From: Bacteroidetes bacterium UBA1941 | GTDB taxonomy: Bacteria > Bacteroidota > Bacteroidia > Chitinophagales > LD1 | Direction: 5' to 3' | Assembly: GCA_002336805.1 (NCBI GenBank) | Contig: DDEZ01000011.1 | Coordinates: 1 to 64,000, forward strand | DNA length: 64,000 nucleotides | Part shown: positions 44,848-54,660 of the stretch, in pieces | Position numbering within the stretch: the stretch's first letter is position 1 | How the letters are laid out: each line of letters starts with the position of its first letter | Notes under the pieces: model-generated | What the model was told of the DNA's origin: nothing | Seen by the model: the letters and a program-made list of their open reading frames with translations, nothing else | Database searches by the model: none | Made by a program: the position numbers and the translations under genes

Positions 44848-46875
44848 ATGGAACATCATCACAATCATCCAATGTTATCTCCCGATATGCATGAGCATAC
44901 GGATCACGCTTCTGGCTCTATGGCAGGGCATAATCACAATGACATGATTTCCGATTTCAAGAAACGATTTTGGGTAGTGTTGGTTTTGACTGTACCGATC
45001 ATGATGCTCTCACCCATGATTCAACATTGGCTAGGTCTTCACCTGAGTTTTAAAGGTTCTTCGTATGTACTTTTCGCTCTTAGTACAGTTGTATTTTTAT
45101 ACGGTGGCTATCCGTTCTTTACTGGACTCATCAGTGAGTTAAAGAAAAGGACTCCGGGTATGATGACACTAGTTGCGTTCGCTATAACTGTTGCATATGT
45201 ATACAGCAGCGCAATAGTTTTTGGTTTGCAGGGGATGGACTTCTTTTGGGAACTTGCAACATTGATCCTCATCATGCTCTTAGGGCATTGGATTGAAATG
45301 CGCTCAGTAGCTGGTGCATCACGAGAACTTGAGATGCTTGTAAAACTCATGCCAGCTGATGCCCACATGGTACATGGAGATCATGTGATGGATGTAAAAA
45401 CGGATTCTCTCAAGGCCGGTGATATTATCTTAGTTAAACCGGGCGAGAAGATAGCTGCTGATGGTGAGATCATAGATGGTGATACATACATTAATGAATC
45501 TATGCTCACCGGAGAGTCGAAGCCAGTACATAAGCAAAGTGGAGCGAAAGTAATTGCAGGTTCATTAAACGGTAATGGAGCAATTAGAATCAAGGTAAAT
45601 CATGGTACTAAAGACTCATATCTCTCACAAGTAATTAAACTGGTTGGGGACGCTCAAAAGTCAAAATCACAAACTCAGTTGTTAGCTGATCAGGCTGCTA
45701 TGTGGCTTACGATAATAGCAATTGTCGCTGGTGTAGCCACTTTTCTCGGTTGGTGGCTGAGTGGATACGGGCTTTCATTTGCAATGGAACGCATGGTAAC
45801 GGTGATAGTAATTTGCTGCCCACATGCACTTGGTTTGGCTGTACCTCTTGTAGTGGCGAAATCTACTGCACTGTCTGCACAAAATGGACTTCTGATAAAG
45901 AATCGAACCGCATTTGAAAACGCCCGAAAAATTACTACTGTAGTTTTTGACAAGACAGGTACTCTTACCGTTGGCAAATTTCTGGTGAATAATATTTTTT
46001 CTTATCAAAGCCAATTTTCGGTAGATGAAGTACTGAGGCTTGCAAGCGCTCTTGAACAAAATTCAGAGCACCCAATAGCGACAGGTATTTTGGAGAAAGG
46101 AAGAATTGGAAATGTACAGACACCTCGCGTCGAAAATTTCAAGGCTCTTACAGGTAAAGGAGTCCAAGGCACTATTGACGGTAAAGAGGTTAGCCTTGTA
46201 AGTCCAGGGTTTTTAAAAGAAAGTGCAATAGTAATACCACAGCAGGCGTCAGTATCAGATGTCGATACGGTAGTTTTTTTACTCGTTGATAATAGACTTG
46301 TAGGGCACATTGCACTTTCTGATGCTATCAGGCCAGAGTCTCAAAAAGCGATAGATAGTTTACGTGATGCACATATTAAATCCTTCTTACTGACTGGAGA
46401 TAACGCGAAGGTTGCTAAAAGTGTAAGTGATTCGCTTAAGATGGATGGCTTCTACGCAGAAGTGCTTCCACACGAAAAACTCGAGAAGATCAAAGAATTA
46501 CAATCCCAAGGGGAATTTGTAGCCATGACTGGTGATGGCGTCAACGATGCGCCAGCTCTCGCTCAAGCAAATGTCGGTATATCTATTGGTTCAGGTTCTG
46601 ATATAGCTGCTGAAACATCAAGCATAGTATTAGTTAATAGCAATCCTGAAGACGTCGTAGCCCTCATCATGTTTGGTAAAGCGACGTATAGAAAGATGAT
46701 CCAAAATTTATTGTGGGCTACAGGATATAATCTTGTGGCGATGCCTTTAGCTGCCGGAGTATTATACTCTAAGGGTATTATGCTTTCACCTGCTATCGGA
46801 GCTGTTCTTATGACAGTCAGCACTCTTGTAGTAGCGATTAATGCCAGTTTCCTGAGAATAAAGAAGAAGGATTAG
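44848..46875 (+). CDS. copB: Copper-translocating P1B-3 ATPase (CopB-like)
   Basis: 675-aa P-type ATPase. His-rich N-terminus (MEHHHNHP...HEHTDHASGS...HNHND) in place of HMA domains. Transmembrane metal site is CPH at 324-326 (CCPHALGLAVPL), typical for the CopB subgroup, with MTVST in the last helix. TGES actuator, DKTGTLT (Asp368), HP-loop NSEHPIA and GDGVNDAP present. Exports copper (Cu(II) or Cu(I)) and sometimes silver. Confidence 0.9.
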   Translation: MEHHHNHPMLSPDMHEHTDHASGSMAGHNHNDMISDFKKRFWVVLVLTVPIMMLSPMIQHWLGLHLSFKGSSYVLFALSTVVFLYGGYPFFTGLISELKKRTPGMMTLVAFAITVAYVYSSAIVFGLQGMDFFWELATLILIMLLGHWIEMRSVAGASRELEMLVKLMPADAHMVHGDHVMDVKTDSLKAGDIILVKPGEKIAADGEIIDGDTYINESMLTGESKPVHKQSGAKVIAGSLNGNGAIRIKVNHGTKDSYLSQVIKLVGDAQKSKSQTQLLADQAAMWLTIIAIVAGVATFLGWWLSGYGLSFAMERMVTVIVICCPHALGLAVPLVVAKSTALSAQNGLLIKNRTAFENARKITTVVFDKTGTLTVGKFLVNNIFSYQSQFSVDEVLRLASALEQNSEHPIATGILEKGRIGNVQTPRVENFKALTGKGVQGTIDGKEVSLVSPGFLKESAIVIPQQASVSDVDTVVFLLVDNRLVGHIALSDAIRPESQKAIDSLRDAHIKSFLLTGDNAKVAKSVSDSLKMDGFYAEVLPHEKLEKIKELQSQGEFVAMTGDGVNDAPALAQANVGISIGSGSDIAAETSSIVLVNSNPEDVVALIMFGKATYRKMIQNLLWATGYNLVAMPLAAGVLYSKGIMLSPAIGAVLMTVSTLVVAINASFLRIKKKD

Positions 46876-46966
46876 GAATGGGGTCCGTGATCATTAAATA
46901 CTTCAAAATGTATTTTTCATAATCACTTGGGTTGATCTTTAAACAAACACAGAATAATACTAAATA

Positions 46967-47302
46967 ATGACAGGCGACGAAATCAAGATGATAGGAGGAT
47001 ATCAATTCTCCTCAACTTTAAAGACACTCTCAATTGATACGACGGTGGTAAACCTTTCAAATAGAGAAGCCCAAATTCTTGAATTTCTTGCCACACATTT
47101 AAACGGTATCGCATTAAGGAAGGAAATGATAACTTCTGTATGGGGATCATATGATGCTAAAAAGGGGCGAAGTTTGGATGTTTTCATTTCTCAATTGCGT
47201 AAAAAACTCTCTTTGGATAAATCTATCGTGATTGAAAATGTGTTTTCAAAGGGCTACACATTAGCCATAAAAAAACCTAAAACATTCAAGCTTTTTAGAT
47301 AA
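46967..47302 (+). CDS. Orphan OmpR/PhoB-type winged-helix regulator
   Basis: 111-aa. Only the DNA-binding winged helix of OmpR-type response regulators is present (LSNREAQILEFLATHLN ... VWGSYDAKKGRSLDVFISQLRKKL ... ENVFSKGYTLA). There is no receiver domain. It follows the copper ATPase by ~90 bp. It could be a one-component regulator or the output half of a split system. No partner kinase was seen next to it. Confidence 0.75.
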   Translation: MTGDEIKMIGGYQFSSTLKTLSIDTTVVNLSNREAQILEFLATHLNGIALRKEMITSVWGSYDAKKGRSLDVFISQLRKKLSLDKSIVIENVFSKGYTLAIKKPKTFKLFR

Positions 47303-47332
47303 CAAATAAGTAATATTCCTTACCTTCACAGA

Positions 47333-47722
47333 GTGAAAAAAATGTCAGCCATATTATTGATTTTCCTATACAGCTGTTCGCTCGTCTGTATAGGAGGAGG
47401 CTGCAATTTTCATTTCTGTGGCGGACATCTTAAGGCCGTTTCTTGGGCAGTTCAATCTAGCGATGGTTGTAGTAAAGGTGCTCAAATGCCTGAGGGTTGC
47501 TGCAAAGATATTTCCGTAAAATGCAATACAGGTGACCAATCTTTATCAAAAGCTACTGTTGTCAGTATAGTCAAGTTTGATGTATCTCAAGATTGTCTAT
47601 TCAGCGAAGTAAAGGTTGATTTTGAAATAGCTCCTGCACCTATTAACCATCATTTCATTGGTGAGCCGCCAGGCGTATATTGTTCTCGTCTATATCTTTC
47701 CAATCGTCGTTTGCTTATTTGA
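47333..47722 (+). CDS. Cys-rich HYC_CC_PP-like secreted protein
   Basis: 129-aa with signal peptide. Contains FHFCGGHL, GCSKGAQMPEGCCKDISVKC and a Pro-containing C-terminus (PINHHFIGEPPG), the layout of small Bacteroidota proteins found with copper genes. Probable soft-metal ligand set. GTG start at 47,333 precedes MKKMS-like residues. A second member lies at 52,147. Confidence 0.6.
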   Translation: MKKMSAILLIFLYSCSLVCIGGGCNFHFCGGHLKAVSWAVQSSDGCSKGAQMPEGCCKDISVKCNTGDQSLSKATVVSIVKFDVSQDCLFSEVKVDFEIAPAPINHHFIGEPPGVYCSRLYLSNRRLLI

Positions 47723-47814
47723 TTTAGTGATTCTCACCACTTTCTAATGTGGTATGCCTGTTACTACTCAGAGCAGGCTTCTTGAATTTCTATTTCACCA
47801 ATTAATATAAGTAA

Positions 47815-48354
47815 ATGAAAAACATACTCATTTTGTTTGGAGTACTATTAGGCTCCATACAAGTTTCTGTAGCTGGAAATAATCAGTCACAAGCATTAGT
47901 TGAATTCACAAATACTGACACTACAGTTAAGACTCAACTCAACAATGTGCTATTAGCATACTATGACGTCAAAGACGCCTTAGTAAAAGACAATGAAAAA
48001 CTTGCACTCAATAAAGCTAAGGCGTTGGTTGCATCACTGAATGCTGTTGACATGAAGAAGCTGTCACCTGCCGAACATAACTTCTTTATGCCTTTGCAGG
48101 AGAAACTATTGTACGATGCCGAGCATATTAGTAAAGCTCCCAATATTGATCACGCGCGTGAGCATTTCAGCTCTCTATCAAAAAATATTTGGTCTTTGAC
48201 CTTTGCATTTAAGGCAAATAATGGCATACCAGCCTATAAAGACTACTGCCCGATGCAAAAGGCGATTTGGGTCAGTAAAGATGAGGGCATAAAGAACCCT
48301 TATTATGGCAGCCAAATGATGAGCTGCGGAAAAGTAACTGACACTTTGAAATAA
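47815..48354 (+). CDS. DUF3347 domain protein, copper-associated
   Basis: 179-aa exported protein (signal ends SVAGNN). DUF3347 fold: helices (VLLAYYDVKDALVKDNEKLALNKAKAL) and C-terminal YCPMQKAIWVSKDEGIKNPYYGSQMMSCGKV with Cys, Met and His (AREHF) suited to copper. Domains of this kind occur attached to CusB-like adaptors. The next gene is a paralogue. Confidence 0.8.
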   Translation: MKNILILFGVLLGSIQVSVAGNNQSQALVEFTNTDTTVKTQLNNVLLAYYDVKDALVKDNEKLALNKAKALVASLNAVDMKKLSPAEHNFFMPLQEKLLYDAEHISKAPNIDHAREHFSSLSKNIWSLTFAFKANNGIPAYKDYCPMQKAIWVSKDEGIKNPYYGSQMMSCGKVTDTLK

Positions 48355-48375
48355 CCCACCCAAACCAAATATTGT

Positions 48376-48936
48376 ATGAAAAAAATAATAGCGCTTAGTG
48401 CGATAGTGTTGGTATTGCTATCTGCATGTAATAGTAATAAGACAAACAATGATGATAGTCCTGCTACACCATATACTCCACCAGTTGGGGTCGATGGGAA
48501 AGTAATAGCTTCGCTCAAACCAGTCATTGATTCATATCTGCAATTGAAAAATGCTCTTGCAGAAGACAATGCAAAATCTGCTGCAAAAGCAGGTAACGAG
48601 ATCACGAGCAAACTTGAGGCCGTTGATACAGCTGATATGACTAGTCCTCAGCGCACAAAATATAACGAGCTGGCAGATGATCTGAAGGAAAATGCCGAGC
48701 ACATTGGTAAAAATGCAGATAAGATCGATCACCAGAGAGAGCATTTTGAAATGCTCAGCAAGGATATATATGACCTCGTTAAAGTATTCGGCGGAGGACG
48801 GCACTTATATCAAGAATTCTGTCCCATGTATGGTAAAAGTGGTGCCTCTTGGGTTAGTGAGTCTAAAGAAATCAAAAATCCTTTCATGGGTGCCGACATG
48901 CTCAATTGTGGTGAGGTAAAGGAGGAGCTTAAATAA
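48376..48936 (+). CDS. DUF3347 domain lipoprotein, copper-associated
   Basis: 186-aa lipoprotein (signal ends LLSACNS). Same layout as the preceding gene: YLQLKNALAEDNAKSAAKAGNEI, HQREHF and FCPMYGKSG...IKNPFMGADMLNCGEV. Tandem paralogue, 21 bp apart. Probably outer-membrane-tethered in the periplasm, binding copper or handing it to the pump. Confidence 0.8.
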   Translation: MKKIIALSAIVLVLLSACNSNKTNNDDSPATPYTPPVGVDGKVIASLKPVIDSYLQLKNALAEDNAKSAAKAGNEITSKLEAVDTADMTSPQRTKYNELADDLKENAEHIGKNADKIDHQREHFEMLSKDIYDLVKVFGGGRHLYQEFCPMYGKSGASWVSESKEIKNPFMGADMLNCGEVKEELK

Positions 48937-48943
48937 TTCTCAG

Positions 48944-49438
48944 ATGCACTGGGTAAAAATCACAGCCATCGTCGTGATCGGCGGACTGTGTACTATTCAG
49001 CTTATACAGCCTGCCCGCAATAAAAGTGGGCAGGTTTCTACTAATGATCTTACGTCGGTTGCTCAGGTTCCTGTAAACATTCAGGCGCTCTTGGTTCGAT
49101 CTTGCTACGATTGCCATAGTAGCAATACAAATTATCTTTGGTACGATTTTATTCAACCTGGTAGGTGGTTAGTTGAGTACCACATTCGGCACGGAAAGGC
49201 TTCATTAAATTTCAGCGAATTCGGTCATTATTCTGCGCGAAAAAGGATGAATAAATTTCATGCTATTGCTACAAGTATGAAAGAAGAAACAATGCCAATA
49301 CCGTCGTACATTGCATTACACGTAGCAGCGCGTTTGACACCGTCCGAGCGGAAAGAAATATTGAATTGGGCAATTGAGAGTAATGAACGGTGCACTCAAA
49401 TGCGGGATTCTATAGAACATCAAAATTCAAATAATTAA
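48944..49438 (+). CDS. Heme-binding domain-containing protein
   Basis: 164-aa. N-terminal membrane anchor or signal (ITAIVVIGGLCTIQLIQ). One c-type heme motif CYDCH (residue about 63) and later HYSARKRMNKFHAIATSMKEETMP typical of Haem_bd proteins. Could accept electrons from copper oxidation. Only 7 bp after the DUF3347 lipoprotein. Confidence 0.75.
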   Translation: MHWVKITAIVVIGGLCTIQLIQPARNKSGQVSTNDLTSVAQVPVNIQALLVRSCYDCHSSNTNYLWYDFIQPGRWLVEYHIRHGKASLNFSEFGHYSARKRMNKFHAIATSMKEETMPIPSYIALHVAARLTPSERKEILNWAIESNERCTQMRDSIEHQNSNN

Positions 49439-49451
49439 ATAACTCAGTGAT

Positions 49452-52067
49452 ATGCGCAGCATTTTAATCAGTATAATATTGCTTTTTTCGACTTCCATAC
49501 ATGCTCAAATGGATATGACGGGAATGGATATGAAAGGCATGGATATGAAGACGGATAAAAAGGATAAGAAGTCTAAACGTAGTATGCGTTGGGGAAGAAA
49601 AGCACCCTTTATTGATCAAAGCTCGTTATCATCTTCAGAGATGAAAATGATGAAGGTCGATAGTACCCAATTTAACGACACCTTGAATCGAGCACCACTA
49701 CGCAAGGAAACCCTCCGCGAGGAAAAAGCATCTACTTCTAAATATGAAGGAAAGAAAATACACGCTACTCCTCCGCATACAGTAAGATATGACTTGTATG
49801 TAGATGATACTATAGTGAACTATACTGGCAAAAAAAGGAAAGCAATTGCCATAAACGGTTCCATTCCTGCACCAGCGTTATATTTCACAGAGGGGGATAC
49901 AGCTGAAATATATGTGCACAATAAAATGAAGCATGAAACCTCTATCCATTGGCACGGCGTGATACTTCCGAATCAGTTTGATGGTGTACCATATCTTACC
50001 ACTGCTCCTATTAAACCCGGACAAACACACTTATATAAGTTTCCAGTAGTGCAAAATGGTACATACTGGTACCACTCACACACAAAAGTTCAAGAGCAGA
50101 GTGGAATGTATGGGGCTCTCATCTTTTACAAGAGAGAGGAGCCAGATATCAAGCAAGAAGCTCTCGTTTTAAGTGATTGGGCGAATATGAGACCTATGGA
50201 GATTGATCGTAGCCTGCATAATCAAACAGATTGGTTCGCAATCCGAAAGAACGCTGTACAAAGTTACGGAGAGGCGTTAGTCAAAGGCCAATTAAAGACT
50301 AAGTTTCTCAACGAGTGGAAGAGAATGACCGCGATGGATGTTAGCGACGTGGCTTATGACAAGTTTTTCATAAACGGGCAATCCGAAAGTACGCTATCAA
50401 AATACAAGGCGGGAGATAAAGTCATGTTGCGTATTATAAATGGAGCAGCTTCTAGTTACTTCTGGTTGAATTGGGGAGGTGGAAAAATAACAGTAGTAGG
50501 GAATGATGGAAACGATGTACAGCCTGTAGAAGTGGATAGGCTAATTATTGCCGTTGCTGAAACTTACGATGTAATTGTTACAATTCCTGATTCCGGAAGT
50601 TATGAATTCCTAGCTACTCCCGAAGACAGAACTAAATCAAGTTCTATATGGCTCGGCACGGGAGAAAGGCATCCTGCCACACCTTTGGGTAAACTAAAAT
50701 ACTTTGCCGGAATGAAAATGATGAATGACATGATGGCTATGAACGGAAATATGAAGAAGATGGACGGCATGCAAATGACTAATCAGGTGATGGACATGAA
50801 TACCGTTATGTATCCTGAAATTTCAGGTGAAGAAAAGAGCCATAAAAAGCATAAAAAGGCTAAAGAAAAAGCTCAAAACCAATCTATGGGAAACATGGAC
50901 ATGTCGCATGACTCTACTATGAAGGGAGACGAAAATATGAAAATGAACCATCCTATGGCTCACAGCGATAGCATGTCTGATATGAATATGGAGACTAATA
51001 GTGCTGATATAGTTACGTTGAATTATGGAATGCTGAAATCACCCAACAAAACCACTTTACCCAATTGGCCCACTCGTACCCTTTACTTTGAGCTGACAGG
51101 AAATATGAATCGATATGTCTGGACCATCGGAAACAAGACTGTTTCAGAATCCGACAAAATTTTAATTCATAAAGGAGAGAATATCCGCATCATCCTTTAC
51201 AACAATACTATGATGCGACATCCTATGCACTTACATGGTCACGATTTCCGAGTGTTGAACGGACAAGGTGAATATGCACCATTGAAGAATGTTCTTGATA
51301 TTATGCCGATGGAGTCGGATACGATTGAATTTGCAGGAACTGAGTCAGGTAATTGGTTCTTCCATTGCCATATTCTGTATCATATGATGAGTGGTATGGG
51401 GCGAATTTTCAGCTATGCAAACTCTCCAGCAAATACGGAACTTCCTAATCCTAAGTTTGCTCAGCGGAAGTTGTTTCAAGATGACAGGGAGTTTCATACA
51501 ATGCTAAAGGCTGGCATAGAAAGCAATGGTACTGATGGTGAATTTATGCTCGCTAATACACGTTGGAAAATGTCTACAATGTGGCACTTAGGGTGGCATT
51601 CGGAACATGGATTTGAAAGCGAAACATCTATTGGGCGATATTTTGGAAAGATGCAGTGGTGGTATGTATTCGTGGGGTTTGATTTGCATTATAAAACGAT
51701 GAGCGCTGACATGAAAAAGTCGCCATTGGATTATTTAATCGCTCCAAATATATTTGGCAGTGAGCATAGAAATATGTTCGGTCAGATAAGCGATAAAAAT
51801 AATCGACATACTGCAACGTTGGGGGTACAGTACACTCTGCCGATGCTGCTTATAGCAGAATTAAGGGTTGATCTTAATGGGAAAGTAAGGATTCAATTAA
51901 GCCGGGAAGATGTCCCGATCACCAAGAGATTGCGCTTTAATATTATGCTCAATACTGATAAAGAGTATGCTATTGGTCTGAGGTATATTCTTCAAAAATA
52001 CATTTCGGTGTCTACACATTATGATAGTGATATGGGATTTGGAGCAGGTCTAACAGTTACTTATTAA
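49452..52067 (+). CDS. Multicopper oxidase fused to CopB-like outer-membrane barrel
   Basis: 871-aa. Signal peptide ends IHAQ. N-terminal Met-rich stretch (MDMTGMDMKGMDMK), then three cupredoxin domains with HWHGV, WYHSHT, HPMHLHGHD and HCHILYHMMSGM. Met-rich insert at about 420-520. C-terminal ~200 residues resemble the CopB-type beta barrel (WWYVFVGFDLHYK ... LRYILQKYISVSTHYDSD ... GLTVTY ending in an aromatic). In other bacteria these are separate CopA and CopB genes. Oxidises and removes periplasmic Cu(I). Confidence 0.88.
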   Translation: MRSILISIILLFSTSIHAQMDMTGMDMKGMDMKTDKKDKKSKRSMRWGRKAPFIDQSSLSSSEMKMMKVDSTQFNDTLNRAPLRKETLREEKASTSKYEGKKIHATPPHTVRYDLYVDDTIVNYTGKKRKAIAINGSIPAPALYFTEGDTAEIYVHNKMKHETSIHWHGVILPNQFDGVPYLTTAPIKPGQTHLYKFPVVQNGTYWYHSHTKVQEQSGMYGALIFYKREEPDIKQEALVLSDWANMRPMEIDRSLHNQTDWFAIRKNAVQSYGEALVKGQLKTKFLNEWKRMTAMDVSDVAYDKFFINGQSESTLSKYKAGDKVMLRIINGAASSYFWLNWGGGKITVVGNDGNDVQPVEVDRLIIAVAETYDVIVTIPDSGSYEFLATPEDRTKSSSIWLGTGERHPATPLGKLKYFAGMKMMNDMMAMNGNMKKMDGMQMTNQVMDMNTVMYPEISGEEKSHKKHKKAKEKAQNQSMGNMDMSHDSTMKGDENMKMNHPMAHSDSMSDMNMETNSADIVTLNYGMLKSPNKTTLPNWPTRTLYFELTGNMNRYVWTIGNKTVSESDKILIHKGENIRIILYNNTMMRHPMHLHGHDFRVLNGQGEYAPLKNVLDIMPMESDTIEFAGTESGNWFFHCHILYHMMSGMGRIFSYANSPANTELPNPKFAQRKLFQDDREFHTMLKAGIESNGTDGEFMLANTRWKMSTMWHLGWHSEHGFESETSIGRYFGKMQWWYVFVGFDLHYKTMSADMKKSPLDYLIAPNIFGSEHRNMFGQISDKNNRHTATLGVQYTLPMLLIAELRVDLNGKVRIQLSREDVPITKRLRFNIMLNTDKEYAIGLRYILQKYISVSTHYDSDMGFGAGLTVTY

Positions 52068-52146
52068 ATGCTTCGATTTACTTAATTAATTATATCGGAA
52101 TGAATTGTTTAGATGTGATATTTTGCTTACATTTAAGCTACTAAGA

Positions 52147-52545
52147 ATGAAAAAAGCAATTCTTTGCATACTTAGCATGCTGTATTTGCTTGCTGCCTCA
52201 GGAACACAGATTTCTGTTCATTATTGTCATGGCAAGTTTCAAACAATCACTCTTAACGGAAATCCTGATGAAGATGCCTGTTGCGGTTCTAAAAGACCGA
52301 TGAAAAAGCGTGATTGCTGCGATGACAAAACTCTCGATATCAAATTAAAGGGAGACCAGAAGTCCAGTTCTACTAAGACATTTGCATTCTATCCCAAAAC
52401 ATCAGCTGCAATTGCTGTAGTTTCTTCCAGCCTATCAGATTTACATACGATTGTGGATGAAGACACTTCCTTCACATTCTACAAGCCCCGACAACGAAGT
52501 AAGGGAATCTCCTTACTGATCCTTAATAGGACATTCAGAATTTAG
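52147..52545 (+). CDS. HYC_CC_PP-like Cys-rich secreted protein
   Basis: 132-aa with signal peptide. The defining motifs are visible: VHYCHGK, DACCGSKRPMKKRDCCDD, and PRQR near the end. Start at 52,147 chosen because the signal peptide begins there. It follows the multicopper oxidase, as is common for this family. Presumed metal ligand; function not known. Confidence 0.7.
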   Translation: MKKAILCILSMLYLLAASGTQISVHYCHGKFQTITLNGNPDEDACCGSKRPMKKRDCCDDKTLDIKLKGDQKSSSTKTFAFYPKTSAAIAVVSSSLSDLHTIVDEDTSFTFYKPRQRSKGISLLILNRTFRI

Positions 52546-52631
52546 GATTATACGATATGTATTTTCCCTCTCTAGTATTACTGGAGGGGCTGTCGGTATA
52601 TTTCAAATTAGTTTCATGTAAATTTTATAAA

Positions 52632-53654
52632 ATGAAAAAGTGTATTGTCTTGGCAGCTGTTATAGCCATGCTATTTATAATTAATTCTTGTAGTAAAACT
52701 CAGTCGTCAAATGACATAAACTACAAAGCTGCGTATATAGTCAACGGTGGTAGTAATTCAATATCGGTCATTGATCTAGCGAGCAATGAAGTCAAAAGGA
52801 CTATCTCTCTCAGCAATGTTATGTGGCCACATCATATTTCCATCAATAGTCAAAAGACGTTGATTGCCATCGGTGTCCCAGGAATGGATCTAAGTGGAGG
52901 GCACGGGAGCATAAATAATGCGGGAATGACTGGCATGATAGGGGTTTATGATGCTGTAAAGGGCACAGAGGTTAAAATGCTTAATCTACCAATGATGAAT
53001 CATAATTCTATTTTTTCTCCCAATGGGTCAGAAATATGGACTGCACTCATGGATACGATGGGTACAGTCAAAGTATACGATGCAAGTAATTACACCTTAA
53101 AAAACACAATTACTGTCGGTATGATGCCAGCAGAAGTAACGTTTTCCGCAGATGGATCAATGGCTTTTGTAGCTAATGGAATGAGTAACGATGTAACTGC
53201 AATAAATGTCAGTACAAAAAATGTGATGACTACAATACCTGTTGGGATGGAACCTGTCGGAGCATGGACTGGTAGTGACAATAAAATGTACGTCGACAAT
53301 GAAATGGGACAATCAATTAGTGTGATAGATGTTAATAGCATGACTGTCACAACTACGATAAGTTTAGGCTTTACTCCAGGTTTTGCAGCTTACAACGGAG
53401 ATATGAGTGAATTATGGGTGACTGACCCCGATAATGGAAAGGTTCACTGGTATTCAAAGAGCGGGAACTCCTACACACATGGTGGGGAAGTTTTGACTGG
53501 AGCAGGTGCACATGCAATAGCATTTAATCAAATGCAGGCTTATGTAACTAACCAATTGGCCGGCACTGTTTCAGTTTTAGATGTAAACATGCACACAAAA
53601 CTGAAAGATATCTCTGTCGGTACAAAGCCTAATGGTATTGTACTCAAAAATTAG
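52632..53654 (+). CDS. YncE-like beta-propeller lipoprotein
   Basis: 340-aa lipoprotein (signal ends IINSCSK). Seven-blade-type repeats (SNSISVIDLASNEVKRTISL, GTVKVYDASNYTLKNTITVGMMPAEVTFSADG, GQSISVIDVNSMTVTTTISLG, AGTVSVLDVN). Met residues are abundant. Such propellers bind partners or cofactors. Ends before a hairpin terminator. Confidence 0.8.
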   Translation: MKKCIVLAAVIAMLFIINSCSKTQSSNDINYKAAYIVNGGSNSISVIDLASNEVKRTISLSNVMWPHHISINSQKTLIAIGVPGMDLSGGHGSINNAGMTGMIGVYDAVKGTEVKMLNLPMMNHNSIFSPNGSEIWTALMDTMGTVKVYDASNYTLKNTITVGMMPAEVTFSADGSMAFVANGMSNDVTAINVSTKNVMTTIPVGMEPVGAWTGSDNKMYVDNEMGQSISVIDVNSMTVTTTISLGFTPGFAAYNGDMSELWVTDPDNGKVHWYSKSGNSYTHGGEVLTGAGAHAIAFNQMQAYVTNQLAGTVSVLDVNMHTKLKDISVGTKPNGIVLKN

Positions 53655-53693
53655 CAGGCTTTAGAGTAAGAGAGTTTAGTTGTCTTGATCATT

Positions 53694-53732
53694 AATATCG
53701 CTAACCCACATACATGATGGGTTAGTGATATT
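53694..53732 (+). terminator. Hairpin terminator after the copper operon
   Basis: AATATC-G-CTAACCCA pairs with TGGGTTAG-T-GATATT around a 9-nt loop (15 pairs with one G-T), followed by TCTTTAG. It marks the end of the preceding transcript, although the T-tract is weak. Confidence 0.6.
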
Positions 53733-53766
53733 TCTTTAGCTTATCAAAATCATAAATACTTAAAGG

Positions 53767-54605
53767 ATGAAAACACCAATAGCGCTAATTATTGTCACCG
53801 TACTAACTTTGGCTACGGTTAGTATGTCATTTCATATATCAGGGGTATGTGATTCGCCATTTATTGGAGGGGGGCATGCTGGAGATCCAGGGAACCCCAA
53901 TTGCACACGGTGTCATACAGGTGCACAGCCTAATATCGGCTCAGCTTTGTTGCAAATACAGATAGGCGACGGCAGCAATACCTATCTTCCAGACAGCGTG
54001 TATGACGTGGTAGTGAACATTGCACAATCCGATTTGACTAAAGCGGGTTTTGAAATTACTGCTCTTGACTCCTCATTGCTTAACGGAGGTACGCTGGAAC
54101 TTACAGATACTCCTCGTACTAGAATAACTTTTGATGCTTCCAAACGCTATCTAACGAGCACACCATGTGGTGCAGATGCAGATATGACAGGTATGAATAT
54201 GTGGTCATTCAAATGGAGGGCACCTAGTTTTCCGATAGATACTATCTTTTTCTATTTAGCTGCTCTTGATGCTAATCACGATGATGCTGTAACCGGAGAT
54301 ACCACATATACGCAAGTAATAAAAGTAACACCGAAAATTCTAACAGGGATTTCAAAAATAAATCAGAATACAAGTTTGCTGATAACACCCAATCCTGCTG
54401 ATCGGGAAGTAAGAATTTTTAACCCTATTGGAAATTCTCTAGTGTGCTTAAAGTACTTACGATAGATGGTCGCTTCGTTCTTGAAGCAAAGGAACACAGC
54501 CAGTATACCAGTATCAACACGTCAATGCTCCCAAGTGGAATTTACTTTTTGCAATCAGAATCTAACCCAAAGATCACATCTAAACGTTTTTTGATTAGCC
54601 ATTGA
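53767..54605 (+). pseudogene. Cytochrome-like (CxxCH) T9SS protein with frameshift in sorting tail
   Basis: Signal peptide, then CTRCHTG heme-like motif and a beta-rich domain typical of choice-of-anchor V proteins (about 232 codons in the first frame). The T9SS tail begins LLITPNPADREVRIFNPIGNS and then leaves frame at about 54,435-54,445. It resumes in another frame as VLKVLTIDGRFVLEA ... LPSGIYFLQSE ... KRFLISH, ending at 54,605. So the gene has a -1 type shift that removes the sorting signal, unless it is a sequencing error. Confidence 0.8.
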
Positions 54606-54660
54606 TATTTAGGAACCTTTTTGCGCGACAAACTATTATGTACGAATAAAATAATATCGA

